From the NCBI GenBank assembly GCA_002342545.1, contig DDQE01000020.1:1-11125 (forward strand): a stretch of 11,125 bases of DNA, read 5' to 3'. A model generated the notes under the pieces. It saw nothing but the letters and a program-made list of their open reading frames with translations. It had not been told where the DNA came from and ran no database searches. Position numbers and translations under genes: made by a program. The stretch's first letter is position 1. Every line of letters starts with the position of its first letter. Shown one piece after another: positions 1-7,027 of the stretch. This stretch comes from Caryophanales bacterium UBA2450 (GTDB lineage: Bacteria > Bacillota_I > Bacilli_A > RFN20 > CAG-826).

Positions 1-26
1 GAGCAAAAACTCCCTACTCGATTTTA

Positions 27-55
27 TTGAAAATATGTATTAATTCGATTATTAT
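27..55 (+). promoter_or_regulatory. Sigma-70-type promoter for tRNA-Ala
   Basis: A -35 like TTGAAA (27-32) and a -10 like TATTAT (50-55) are separated by 17 bases. This places the transcription start near 62, about 18 bases ahead of the mature tRNA. The match is to the housekeeping consensus; no experimental start is known. Confidence 0.55.
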
Positions 56-79
56 ATATCTCGCTGGATACACCTATTT

Positions 80-155
80 GGGTCTGTAGCTCACCTGGGA
101 GAGCGCATCGTTCGCAACGATGAGGTAGGGAGTTCGAGCCTCCTCAGATCCACCA
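80..155 (+). tRNA. tRNA-Ala (anticodon CGC), CCA encoded
   Basis: A full 76-nt cloverleaf can be folded. The acceptor stem is 80-86 with 145-151, the D stem GCTC/GAGC, the anticodon stem CATCG/CGATG, and the T stem 128-132 with 140-144 around a TTCGAGC loop. A73 and a genomically encoded CCA follow. The 7-base anticodon loop TTCGCAA puts CGC at 113-115, which reads Ala codon GCG. Independent support for alanine identity is the G3:U70 wobble pair (82 with 149), the hallmark recognised by alanyl-tRNA synthetase. GCG codons are frequent in the neighbouring ABC gene, so a dedicated CGC isoacceptor makes sense. Part of its 3' half recurs at 8540-8578. Confidence 0.95.
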
Positions 156-224
156 TAAATACCCGCTACCCAAATCCAAAAACATAAGGATTTAGGTGAA
201 AATAGAGCAAAAACAAAGTGATGA

Positions 225-250
225 AGTCCTGATAATTCAGGGCTTTTTTT
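225..250 (+). terminator. Intrinsic terminator after tRNA-Ala
   Basis: AGTCCTGA (225-232) pairs with TCAGGGCT (237-244) across a TAAT loop: 8 pairs with one G-U, followed directly by a run of T to 250. A second imperfect hairpin without a T tract lies between it and the tRNA (168-177 with 188-197). It may be a processing or spacer structure. Confidence 0.85.
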
Positions 251-272
251 GTGTTTAAGGATTTCGTGTGCT

Positions 273-280
273 ACAAATAA
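273..280 (+). repeat. IS66 target site duplication, left copy
   Basis: ACAAATAA sits immediately outside the left inverted repeat and is identical to 2716-2723. Eight bases is the duplication length characteristic of the IS66 family. Confidence 0.93.
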
Positions 281-303
281 GTAAACGTCGTTAAATAACA
301 CTC
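281..303 (+). repeat. IS66 terminal inverted repeat, left end
   Basis: The repeat starts GTAAACGTCG and is a perfect 23-base reverse complement of 2693-2715. It lies at the 3' (tnpC) side of the element. Confidence 0.95.
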
Positions 304-308
304 ATCTA

Positions 309-333
309 AATTAAAAGCCACTTTATAGGTGGC
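309..333 (-). terminator. Intrinsic terminator of the IS66 tnpABC operon
   Basis: Read on the minus strand, GCCAC (333-329) and GTGGC (321-317) form a 5-bp stem followed by TTTTAATT (316-309). It lies 32 bases beyond the tnpC stop and inside the IS, so the element may insulate its own transcription. Confidence 0.55.
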
Positions 334-364
334 GAGTGGAAATCTTGCTAGCAACTAAATGGTG

Positions 365-1882
365 TTAAATTAATGTCCTTACGTTTTTGGAATAAGGCAG
401 TAAATCATTTATTGGTGAACTATTTATGTTCTCTAAAACATATTTGATGTAACGATATGAATCTAGCCCATTAATAATCGCAGTTCTAATAATTGAAAAT
501 AATTTTACTGTATAAATAGCCCCAGCTTCACTTCCAGAGGTCTGGAACACTTTTCTATTTACGACAAAAGGTTTGACGCATCTTTCAGCGAGATTGTTAC
601 TAAGTTCAAGATATGGTTCATCTAAATATGGAAGTAAATCATGCCATACTTTCTTTGTATAGTTAATTGCGCCTTCAAAAGCACTTCCTTGTTTAGGAGT
701 ATAATTAAATACCAAATCATGAATCTCGTTAATAATTGGTAACTCTTCTTGATGCCTTAAATCTATTAAATCTTGACCAAATAGTTTACCTTTGTGAGCT
801 TTTTCTTCAATTTTAAAGAGCGAATTAATTCCTTCAACTATCTTAAATGCAATAGATTTATTTCTAGCTTCTTTAGGCATAGCTTTAATAATATCCATGT
901 ATTTTCTTCTTACGTGAGCCCAGCATCTTTGAAGCTTAATATTGCTTTTAGCTTTTCTTAATTTGTCGTATCCAGCGTAGTCATCGCATTCGATATAACC
1001 ATCAAAATCTTTTAAGTAGTTAGATTCTGGATCAATGCTTCTTGTTTCATTAAATTCATAGATATGGATTTGATTTTTTTCGTAGAAGCTTGATGCATAG
1101 ACGAATACATAACTCTTTTTTCTGTCGGGATTAGTTTGTTTTGATAATGTTAGTGTCGTCTCATCAGCGTGTATAACCTTTGTACTAGTGTTTAGCAAAT
1201 CTTCCCTCATTTTTTCATATATTGGAGTTAACACTTCCGCGGTTTTAGCCATATAATCAGCCATGTTTGATTTAGAAATTGGCAAACCTAGCGTATTAGC
1301 GAAATGCTTTTCTAAGTGATTAAATGGAATACCCAATTCATATTTATGGTAAGCAAGATAAGCGGCGAATCCTGGAGTTAATATAGATCCATCAAACACT
1401 TCATTAACGATAGGATAGTAAACTTTGTTATCTTTTTTATTACATTCAGGACACTTATATGTTTCTTTAATGATTTTAGTGACCTTTACATTTATCGGAT
1501 CAGCGTCTATTTGATATCTAACTTTTTCTCCAATCTTAACTAAGTCTTTGCCACACGTTGGACAAACTAAAGTATCTGGTTTAAGAACAATCACATCAGA
1601 AACATATTTTTCAAAATCGATATCTTCAAACTTCTTCTTTCTAGGAGAGGCTTTTTTATCTTCTTTAATAATCTCTTCAACTTCGTTAATTACTACTTTA
1701 TTAGTCTTTTCTGTTTTAGGAACAAATTGTCTAATATAAGCGATATTCTTTTTCTCTTTTTGATGGATTAAAGCTAAAAGAAGTTTTTCCTTCTCTTTTC
1801 TTTCGTTATAGAGCTCAGCTTCTAATTTTTTAGTCTTCTCTTCTAACTCTTTGATGTACCTTAAAGCTTCTTCTAGATTCAT
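365..1882 (-). CDS. tnpC: IS66 family transposase TnpC
   Basis: This is the DDE transposase of the IS66 element, catalysing strand transfer at the GTAA ends. The protein is 505 aa, about full length for the family. Order of parts: an N-terminal Lys/Glu-rich coiled coil (about 1-48); a basic linker; a zinc-finger-like module with C107, C110, C144 and C147; then the RNase-H-like catalytic core. Candidate catalytic acids are D240 in the HADET motif, D300 in ECDDYAGY, and E433 in NNLAER, followed by the conserved PFVVNRK segment. A CWAHVRRKY block (320-328) lies between the second D and the E. The start ATG is 46 bases after the tnpB stop, with only a weak ribosome binding site visible. No frameshift or stop interrupts it, so it should be functional. 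Confidence 0.95.
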   Translation of the reverse strand: MNLEEALRYIKELEEKTKKLEAELYNERKEKEKLLLALIHQKEKKNIAYIRQFVPKTEKTNKVVINEVEEIIKEDKKASPRKKKFEDIDFEKYVSDVIVLKPDTLVCPTCGKDLVKIGEKVRYQIDADPINVKVTKIIKETYKCPECNKKDNKVYYPIVNEVFDGSILTPGFAAYLAYHKYELGIPFNHLEKHFANTLGLPISKSNMADYMAKTAEVLTPIYEKMREDLLNTSTKVIHADETTLTLSKQTNPDRKKSYVFVYASSFYEKNQIHIYEFNETRSIDPESNYLKDFDGYIECDDYAGYDKLRKAKSNIKLQRCWAHVRRKYMDIIKAMPKEARNKSIAFKIVEGINSLFKIEEKAHKGKLFGQDLIDLRHQEELPIINEIHDLVFNYTPKQGSAFEGAINYTKKVWHDLLPYLDEPYLELSNNLAERCVKPFVVNRKVFQTSGSEAGAIYTVKLFSIIRTAIINGLDSYRYIKYVLENINSSPINDLLPYSKNVRTLI

Positions 1883-1928
1883 AATATTATTGTATCTTAG
1901 TTATTTTAAAATTACAAAGTAATTTTAA

Positions 1929-2276
1929 TTAATAATATTTCACATCTAATTTAGGTTTTGGCTTATATTCTATGACATCTAGTCCTTTAAGAAGCCAATC
2001 TAATTGCCTTTTATCGATGTTTATTCTTTCTCCAATTTCTGGCCATTTAAAATTACCAGCGGTGATTTTGTTTTGTAATAACCAAAAGCCATATTCGTTT
2101 TCATAATAGATTTTGACCATTTTCTTGTTTCTAGCACAGAATATAAAAACTGAATTAATAATCTCAGCGGGAGAAAAATTAAAAGCAACAAGTTGTTGTA
2201 TTTTCATTATGCCCATCTTCATACTTGTTGGTCCTGAATAAAGATGAATTTGGTTTATACAATCGAATCTAATCAT
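1929..2276 (-). CDS. tnpB: IS66 family accessory protein TnpB (IS66 Orf2)
   Basis: The 115-aa protein has the usual length for IS66 Orf2. The family pattern is visible: a GPTSMKMGI segment (family form resembles DMRKG), then FIFCARNKKMVKIYYENEYGFWLLQNKITAGNFKWP (split here as about residues 45-79), in which the VFIFC, KMVKI, FWLL and FKWP positions follow the family. It is required for transposition in IS66-type elements, but its biochemical role is not established. Its ATG overlaps the tnpA stop by four bases (ATGA, 2276-2273), which indicates translational coupling. Confidence 0.92.
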   Translation of the reverse strand: MIRFDCINQIHLYSGPTSMKMGIMKIQQLVAFNFSPAEIINSVFIFCARNKKMVKIYYENEYGFWLLQNKITAGNFKWPEIGERINIDKRQLDWLLKGLDVIEYKPKPKLDVKYY

Positions 2277-2638
2277 AATATTTTATCTAGTATTGCCATC
2301 GCTTGTTCTAAAGAGGTGGTGATTTTAAGGTTCTTATATTCAATAACGACTATCGAATGATCAAATCTAGAGAAGTGGCGGGATTTCTTGATTATTTCAT
2401 TATCAGTTAATATGTTCATCGTCGCATCATTTGATTTAATCAATTCATTTGGTTTATTTTCATCAAAATTTAATCTAACAAATCTGCCTTCAATATCGTG
2501 ATATGCATCAACCCATGTTCTAAATGTTTCTCTATTTAAACCATTTCTGTCAGCGAATGTTTTAACGGGAAGACCTGATACCTTCCATTTCTTAACAGCT
2601 TCCATTCTCTCGAAATCTGTATAGTATTTCCGTGACAT
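2273..2638 (-). CDS. tnpA: IS66 family protein TnpA (helix-turn-helix)
   Basis: This is the first gene of the IS66 operon, 121 aa. The N-terminal third (about residues 9-46) reads as a transposase-type helix-turn-helix: RMEAVKKWKVSGLPVKTFAD followed by a recognition-helix-like NRETFRTWV. The protein presumably binds the element ends. The start is well supported by an AAAGGAG ribosome binding site on the minus strand (2651-2645), six bases from the ATG. The C-terminal part is less conserved in this family and shows no clear motif here. It overlaps tnpB by ATGA. Its product acts with TnpB and TnpC. Confidence 0.9.
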   Translation of the reverse strand: MSRKYYTDFERMEAVKKWKVSGLPVKTFADRNGLNRETFRTWVDAYHDIEGRFVRLNFDENKPNELIKSNDATMNILTDNEIIKKSRHFSRFDHSIVVIEYKNLKITTSLEQAMAILDKIL

Positions 2639-2692
2639 AAAAAGCTCCTTTCGTTATGAAAAGAGCATATATTCAGACAAAAAATGTTGGTA

Positions 2693-2715
2693 GAGTGTTA
2701 TTTAACGACGTTTAC
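2693..2715 (-). repeat. IS66 terminal inverted repeat, right end
   Basis: This is the exact reverse complement of 281-303. It marks the promoter-proximal (tnpA) end of the element; the tnpA start is 55 bases inside it. Confidence 0.95.
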
Positions 2716-2723
2716 ACAAATAA
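2716..2723 (+). repeat. IS66 target site duplication, right copy
   Basis: ACAAATAA is identical to 273-280 and directly abuts the right inverted repeat. Confidence 0.93.
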
Positions 2724-2764
2724 TAAAAAAATTATCGTTTTAATACACCTATGAATGAATATTG

Positions 2765-2773
2765 TGATATATT
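2765..2773 (+). promoter_or_regulatory. Extended -10 promoter of the ABC operon
   Basis: TGATATATT gives a TG-n-TATATT extended -10 element. No good -35 lies 16-18 bases upstream, which is usual for extended -10 promoters. The expected start is near 2780, inside the half-site array at 2776-2813, leaving a leader of about 100 bases before the first gene. Assignment is by pattern only. Confidence 0.45.
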
Positions 2774-2774
2774 A

Positions 2775-2813
2775 AGTTAGTCATGACTAACTCGTATGTT
2801 AGCTGACACTAAT
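2775..2813 (+). promoter_or_regulatory. Putative tandem operator: four half-sites at 11-bp spacing
   Basis: Positions 2775-2792 form a perfect 18-bp palindrome with core GTTAGTCATGACTAAC. A degenerate second palindrome, GTTAGCTGACACTAAT, lies at 2798-2813. The half-sites GTTAG (2776), CTAAC (2787), GTTAG (2798) and CTAAT (2809) alternate in orientation, each starting 11 bases after the last. All therefore face one side of the helix. The array covers the predicted transcription start, as a repressor site would. The layout fits two cooperating dimers of a TetR- or MarR-like regulator. No regulator gene adjoins the operon in this window, so the binding protein is unknown. Confidence 0.6.
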
Positions 2814-2823
2814 AAATAACAAA

Positions 2824-2843
2824 AGAATAAAAATATTTATTCT
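2824..2843 (+). other. Leader hairpin upstream of the ABC operon
   Basis: AGAATAAA (2824-2831) pairs perfectly with TTTATTCT (2836-2843) across an AATA loop, in the predicted 5' untranslated leader. No T run follows, so it is not a terminator. It may stabilise the mRNA or be a further protein-binding palindrome. The stem is all A-T except one G-C pair. Confidence 0.35.
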
Positions 2844-2881
2844 AGAAGATTATCTAATTATTTGTATTTGTGGGAGGTTAT

Positions 2882-4627
2882 ATGAAAACGAGAGGACTGT
2901 TACCAATCTTATTCGATTATGCTAGCGATAAGAAAAGGTATTACATAGTCAGTATTTTTGCAGCGATTATATCTGTTGCATCTGGCATAATCCCTTTTTA
3001 TTTTATTGCGGATATTATTACAAAACTTATTAATCACCAAAATGTTTTCACCGATTATCTTTTTGATATCATCATGATTTTGGTTTTATTCCTTATTAAA
3101 GGACTATTTCATGTCTTATCAACATCTTTATCACATATCGCAGCTTTTCAAATCATTAAAGCAACAAGAAAAAGAGCGACTGATTCATTAGCGTTAGCCT
3201 CATTAGGCGATGTTAAAGATGAGAATTCTGGTTCATTAAAAAACACGTTATGCGAAAGAATCGATTCTACTGAAACAACATTAGCCCATATCATTCCAGA
3301 AGTAACATCAAGCATCCTTTGTTTTTTAGGAACATTTGCATATTTGATGTTTCTAGATTGGAGAATGGGATTATTCTCGCTCATTCCAGTAGCGATAGGT
3401 ATCATAAGCTATTTCACCATGACTATTGGTTATGAGAAGTATTACAAAAACTGTATTGAGAAGACAAAAATATTAAACGATACCGCTGTGGAATATATCA
3501 ATGGTATTGAGGTTATTAAAGCTTTTGGTAAAAGCGAATCTTCCTATGAGAAGTTTGAAAAAGCAGCAAGAGAAGGGGCTAGTTGCTTTGTGGATTGGAT
3601 GCGTAATTCCAATGTTTCCTTTACTATTGCGATGTCGGTTGCTCCATACACATTACTCGCCATTTTACCTTTAGGTGGCCTTTTATATTATTACAATCAA
3701 ATCCCGCTTAATGTTTTTATTATTTGTGTTTTGATGTCTATTGGTTTGATTGCTCCACTTATTAATGCAATGGGACATGCAGATGATATCTCTAAAGCAC
3801 AAGTGATATTTAAAGAGATCGACAGAATTGTTTCTTTAGAAAAACTTGCTAGACCACAAGTATCCAAAGCGTTACCAAAGGATTCTAGCATCATAGTTAA
3901 GAATGTTTCCTTTGGCTACAAAGATGAAGAAGTATTGCATAACATTAATTTGGATATTAAATCTGGTAGTCAAGTTGCCTTTGTTGGCCCTAGTGGTGCA
4001 GGTAAATCCACAATTGCAAAATTAATAGCCTCATTATGGGATCCAAATAAAGGTGATATTTATATTGGTGGAGTCAATATCAAAGACTTAACGCTTGAGG
4101 ACTATAACAGAGAAGTCTCATATGTTTCTCAAAATAATTACTTATTCAATGTCTCCATTATGGAAAATATCAGGATGGGTAACTTAAACGCAAGTGATAA
4201 AGAAGTTATCGATATTTGTAAGAAGTGTGGTGTCCATGATTTTATTATGAATCTTGAACAAGGTTATGACACAGTGGTTGGTGATAGTGGTTCCCATCTT
4301 TCTGGAGGAGAAAGACAAAGAATTTCTATCGCTAGAGCGATGATGAAGAATTCTAGAATTGTTATTCTTGATGAAGCTACTGCTTATACTGATCCAGAAA
4401 ACGAATCCATTATTCAAAAGTCTTTAGCGGAACTAGTCAAGGGAAAGACTTTGATTGTTATCGCTCATAGATTATCTACGATTGTTAATAGTGATGATAT
4501 CTTCTTAGTCAATAACGGTGTCATTGAAAGTCATGGCACGCATAAAGAATTATTAGAAAAATCTGAGCTTTATAAGAATATGTGGAACGCTCACATTAAA
4601 GCAAAGGATGGTGATATCAATGATTAA
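2882..4627 (+). CDS. ABC transporter half-unit, permease fused to ATPase (YbtP/IrtA-like)
   Basis: The protein is 581 aa: an N-terminal transmembrane domain with about six helices (roughly 1-315), then a cytoplasmic ATPase domain. The ATPase motifs are complete: Walker A GPSGAGKS (369-376), Q-loop Q417, signature LSGGE (474-478), Walker B IVILDE (493-498) and switch histidine H529. The segment DEATAYTDPENE after Walker B recalls the YbtPQ/IrtAB group, exporter-fold proteins that import metal-siderophores; this subgroup call is from memory of the family. The ATG at 2882 is chosen over an in-frame GTG at 2870 because GGGAGG (2872-2877) lies just before the ATG and inside the longer version. The end overlaps the next ABC gene by 8 bases, so the two probably form a heterodimer. 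Substrate and direction are not proven. Confidence 0.93.
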   Translation: MKTRGLLPILFDYASDKKRYYIVSIFAAIISVASGIIPFYFIADIITKLINHQNVFTDYLFDIIMILVLFLIKGLFHVLSTSLSHIAAFQIIKATRKRATDSLALASLGDVKDENSGSLKNTLCERIDSTETTLAHIIPEVTSSILCFLGTFAYLMFLDWRMGLFSLIPVAIGIISYFTMTIGYEKYYKNCIEKTKILNDTAVEYINGIEVIKAFGKSESSYEKFEKAAREGASCFVDWMRNSNVSFTIAMSVAPYTLLAILPLGGLLYYYNQIPLNVFIICVLMSIGLIAPLINAMGHADDISKAQVIFKEIDRIVSLEKLARPQVSKALPKDSSIIVKNVSFGYKDEEVLHNINLDIKSGSQVAFVGPSGAGKSTIAKLIASLWDPNKGDIYIGGVNIKDLTLEDYNREVSYVSQNNYLFNVSIMENIRMGNLNASDKEVIDICKKCGVHDFIMNLEQGYDTVVGDSGSHLSGGERQRISIARAMMKNSRIVILDEATAYTDPENESIIQKSLAELVKGKTLIVIAHRLSTIVNSDDIFLVNNGVIESHGTHKELLEKSELYKNMWNAHIKAKDGDIND

Positions 4628-6350
4628 GATGTTAAGGATGTTCTTTGGCTTCTGTTCAAAGAAAAGAAAAAGACAATTTTATTTAGCTATTGTATTAACC
4701 GTTATCATGGGTATTTGTGAAGCTAGTAAGCTTCCTGCTATTTGGTGGGTATTTAAGAATATATTCGAGGGCACATTTACTCTAGATACAATTTGGCAGT
4801 CCCTCCTTATTATGCTTATTCCATTAATCGCTTGCTGCATATCTAGATATGCTTCTACTATGCTTCAATGTGATGGCGGATATGGTTCAACATGTGAAAA
4901 GAGAATCGAAATTGCTGAACATTTAAGATATGTTCCGATGGGTTATTTCAACACTAATTCACTAGGATATATTACTTCCGTCACCACGAATACAATGGAG
5001 CAATTAAGTGATATTGCAACTAGAGTGGTTATGTTAGTAACGACTGGCTTAATTAATACTTTAATAGTGGTTATTGCTTTATTCTTCTTTGATTGGAGAA
5101 TTGGTTTAGTTGCTTTGGGTGGAATTATTATCTATTTAGCATTTAACACAATCATGAAAAACTTAGGCAAGAAATTCGCTCCAGAAAAAGAAAAAGCAGA
5201 TCTAGGTATCTTGAGTAATACATTAGATTATGTCTTAGGTATTTCTGAAGTTAAGTCATATAACTTATATGGCAAATATTCAAAGAGAATGGATGACGCG
5301 AATGAATATGCGAGAAAAGTATATTCTAAAGCAGAGTTAAAGATGATTCCTGTTGGCACTATTCAAACATACATCACCAGATTAATTGGTGTCGCTATGA
5401 CAGTGGTGGCAATTCTATTATGTATAAATGGTACTAATGATTTAGCCACAACAATGACAGTGATTATTGGTAGTTATATTATTTATGCTAGCTTAGATTC
5501 AATGGGAACATTTTCAACCCTATCTAAAATTATTGAACGTTGTGTTACTAGAGCTAATGAGATTTTAAGTATAGAAACAATGAATATCACTGGTGATAAT
5601 CACCAAACCAAAACAAGTGATATTGAATTTCAAAACGTTTCATTCTCTTATGATAAGAAAAGAGTAATTAATGATGTTTCATTAAAGATTAAAGGAAACA
5701 CAAAAGTAGCGTTTGTTGGTCCATCTGGTTCTGGTAAGACTACATTATGTCACTTAATGGCGAGATTCTGGGATGTTCAAGAAGGTAGAGTTTTATTAGA
5801 TAATAAGGATGTTAAAGACTATAACATTGACTCGTTGATGGAAAACTTTACTTTTGTCTTCCAAAATGTTTATCTATTCAACGATAGCATTAGAAATAAC
5901 TTAAAGATGGCAAAAGAAGACGCTACCAAAGAAGAGATTGATAGAGCCCTCAAATTAGCGTGCTGCGACTTTGTCTATGATTTACCAAACGGCATAGATA
6001 CTGTTATTGGTGAAGGTGGCTCCACTTTAGCGGGCGGAGAGCTGCAAAGATTATCAATCGCTAGAGCAATCTTAAAAGACTCTAAGATTGTGATTTTAGA
6101 TGAAGCTACCGCTAATGTTGATCCAGAAAACGAAGAGAAATTAATGGCTGCTATCGATGCTTTAACTAAGAATAAGACAGTGATTATGATAGCTCATAGA
6201 TTAAAGACTGTGAGAGATTGTGACAATATCTTTGTTATTGATGAAGGTAAGATTGTTCAATCTGGTAAGCACGATGACTTAATGAAAGAAGAAGGAATCT
6301 ATAAGAGATTTGTTTTAGATAGAAAAGAAGCTGTTAGCTGGAAAATCTAA
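4620..6350 (+). CDS. ABC transporter half-unit, permease fused to ATPase (YbtQ/IrtB-like partner)
   Basis: The protein is 576 aa from the ATG at 4620, with an N-terminal six-helix-type membrane domain followed by an ATPase domain. Motifs: Walker A GPSGSGKT (367-374), Q-loop Q415, Walker B IVILDE (490-495) and H526. The signature reads LAGGE (470-474) rather than LSGGE. A start at 4608 is also open, but AAAGGA (4603-4608) overlaps that codon and is a usable ribosome site only for 4620. The start overlaps the upstream stop (ATGATTAA), indicating translational coupling and equal amounts of the two halves. The C-terminal stretch from IMIAHRLKTV to the final WKI resembles the YbtQ/IrtB-like partner in Bacillota, again from family memory. 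The function is heterodimeric ATP-driven transport of an unidentified small molecule. Confidence 0.93.
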   Translation: MIKMLRMFFGFCSKKRKRQFYLAIVLTVIMGICEASKLPAIWWVFKNIFEGTFTLDTIWQSLLIMLIPLIACCISRYASTMLQCDGGYGSTCEKRIEIAEHLRYVPMGYFNTNSLGYITSVTTNTMEQLSDIATRVVMLVTTGLINTLIVVIALFFFDWRIGLVALGGIIIYLAFNTIMKNLGKKFAPEKEKADLGILSNTLDYVLGISEVKSYNLYGKYSKRMDDANEYARKVYSKAELKMIPVGTIQTYITRLIGVAMTVVAILLCINGTNDLATTMTVIIGSYIIYASLDSMGTFSTLSKIIERCVTRANEILSIETMNITGDNHQTKTSDIEFQNVSFSYDKKRVINDVSLKIKGNTKVAFVGPSGSGKTTLCHLMARFWDVQEGRVLLDNKDVKDYNIDSLMENFTFVFQNVYLFNDSIRNNLKMAKEDATKEEIDRALKLACCDFVYDLPNGIDTVIGEGGSTLAGGELQRLSIARAILKDSKIVILDEATANVDPENEEKLMAAIDALTKNKTVIMIAHRLKTVRDCDNIFVIDEGKIVQSGKHDDLMKEEGIYKRFVLDRKEAVSWKI

Positions 6351-6359
6351 TTTTAATGA

Positions 6360-7007
6360 ATGTTTATTATGGCAAAAAAATATAACGGAAAAGCAATGGC
6401 TAAATCGTCTAGATTTATTGAATATTTAAAAACAATGAAACCAGATGAATTAAAAGAAGTTGAAGATAAAGTAGACGTTTATATCAGCGAGAACAAAGAA
6501 TACTGTGATAAAGGTAATCGCCAGCATTTATGCAATATCTTTACTTCAATGGCGTTATATCGAACACTGGTGGATCGTTCTATAAGTCCAAAAGAAGCGG
6601 AAGACATCGTTTTTAATACGATGTACGAATACATGAATATCCAAAAAGTGAAATTCCAGAAACTGTCTAAGAAAAACTGGTTTTGGTCAGTGATTAAAAA
6701 GATTGTTCCATTAGGATTTAAGATGGGCAGTGGATATGGTTGGAAATACACATGGTACAAGAAAGGTGAATCAAAGAACATATTCAGGTTTGAATGTAAC
6801 AGTTGTATATATCAACAAATCTTCAAGAAATATGGGTTCGAAAGGTTTGGACCTAAGTTTTGTCATAACGACATCATTGTATATGGTGAATTAGCAAGAA
6901 CAGACTTCATTAGAACTAATACGATATGTAATGGCGCGGATAAATGCGACTTCAAATTTGTGAGATATAAAAAGGATGAAGCTTTTGTTAGAAGCAAAAG
7001 TATTTAA
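6360..7007 (+). CDS. L-2-amino-thiazoline-4-carboxylic acid (ATC) hydrolase family protein
   Basis: The 215-aa protein, predicted cytoplasmic, resembles the ATC_hydrolase family, whose namesake opens the thiazoline ring of ATC on the route to L-cysteine in Pseudomonas. The N-terminal half is helical. The family-like block is C-terminal: FECNSCIYQQIFKKYG (144-159), a conserved-looking FGPKFCHNDIIVYGEL (163-178), then FIRTNTICNGADKCDFKF (183-200). Cysteines at 146, 149, 168, 190 and 196 and D171, R185 and D197 stand out as possible active-site or metal positions. An alternative ATG at 6369 is open; neither start has a clear ribosome site. It follows the second ABC gene by 9 bases. Many Bacillota paralogues are uncharacterised, so activity on ATC is not implied. 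The family call is fairly secure; the substrate is unknown. Confidence 0.78.
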   Translation: MFIMAKKYNGKAMAKSSRFIEYLKTMKPDELKEVEDKVDVYISENKEYCDKGNRQHLCNIFTSMALYRTLVDRSISPKEAEDIVFNTMYEYMNIQKVKFQKLSKKNWFWSVIKKIVPLGFKMGSGYGWKYTWYKKGESKNIFRFECNSCIYQQIFKKYGFERFGPKFCHNDIIVYGELARTDFIRTNTICNGADKCDFKFVRYKKDEAFVRSKSI

Positions 7008-7027
7008 AAGAAAAACAGGAGAGATTT

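Larger units (their letters stand above)
281..2715 (-). mobile_element. Complete IS66-family insertion sequence (2435 bp)
   Basis: The element is bounded by 23-bp perfect inverted repeats beginning GTAA (281-303 and 2693-2715), the terminal sequence typical of IS66. It is flanked by an identical 8-bp duplication. Inside are the three family genes in canonical order, all on the minus strand: tnpA (2273-2638), tnpB (1929-2276) and tnpC (365-1882). All three are open, and the DDE catalytic residues are present in tnpC. Intact ends, perfect duplication and intact genes suggest a recent, possibly active insertion. It landed in the intergenic space between the tRNA-Ala terminator and the promoter of the ABC operon, about 50 bases before the predicted -10. 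Confidence 0.95.

Noticed and set aside
1..214. GAGCAAAAAC at 1-10 repeated at 205-214, and a 10-base inverted match between 9-18 and 126-135
   Set aside because: Short and partly low complexity. It could mean another tRNA-like unit lies just before the window, but this cannot be tested here.
74..301. 75-codon open frame on the minus strand
   Set aside because: It covers the tRNA-Ala gene and its terminator and runs into the IS66 end; no ribosome site and no protein-like family pattern.
2870..2881. GTG start giving a longer first ABC protein (MGGY...)
   Set aside because: The GTG lies on top of the GGGAGG ribosome site that serves the ATG at 2882, and has none of its own.
3148..3405. Open frames on the opposite strand inside the ABC, hydrolase, methyltransferase and lipoprotein genes
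   Set aside because: They are shadows of well-supported genes with complete family motifs and have no ribosome sites.
4608..4619. Upstream ATG for the second ABC protein
   Set aside because: The AAAGGA site overlaps this codon and can only serve the ATG at 4620.
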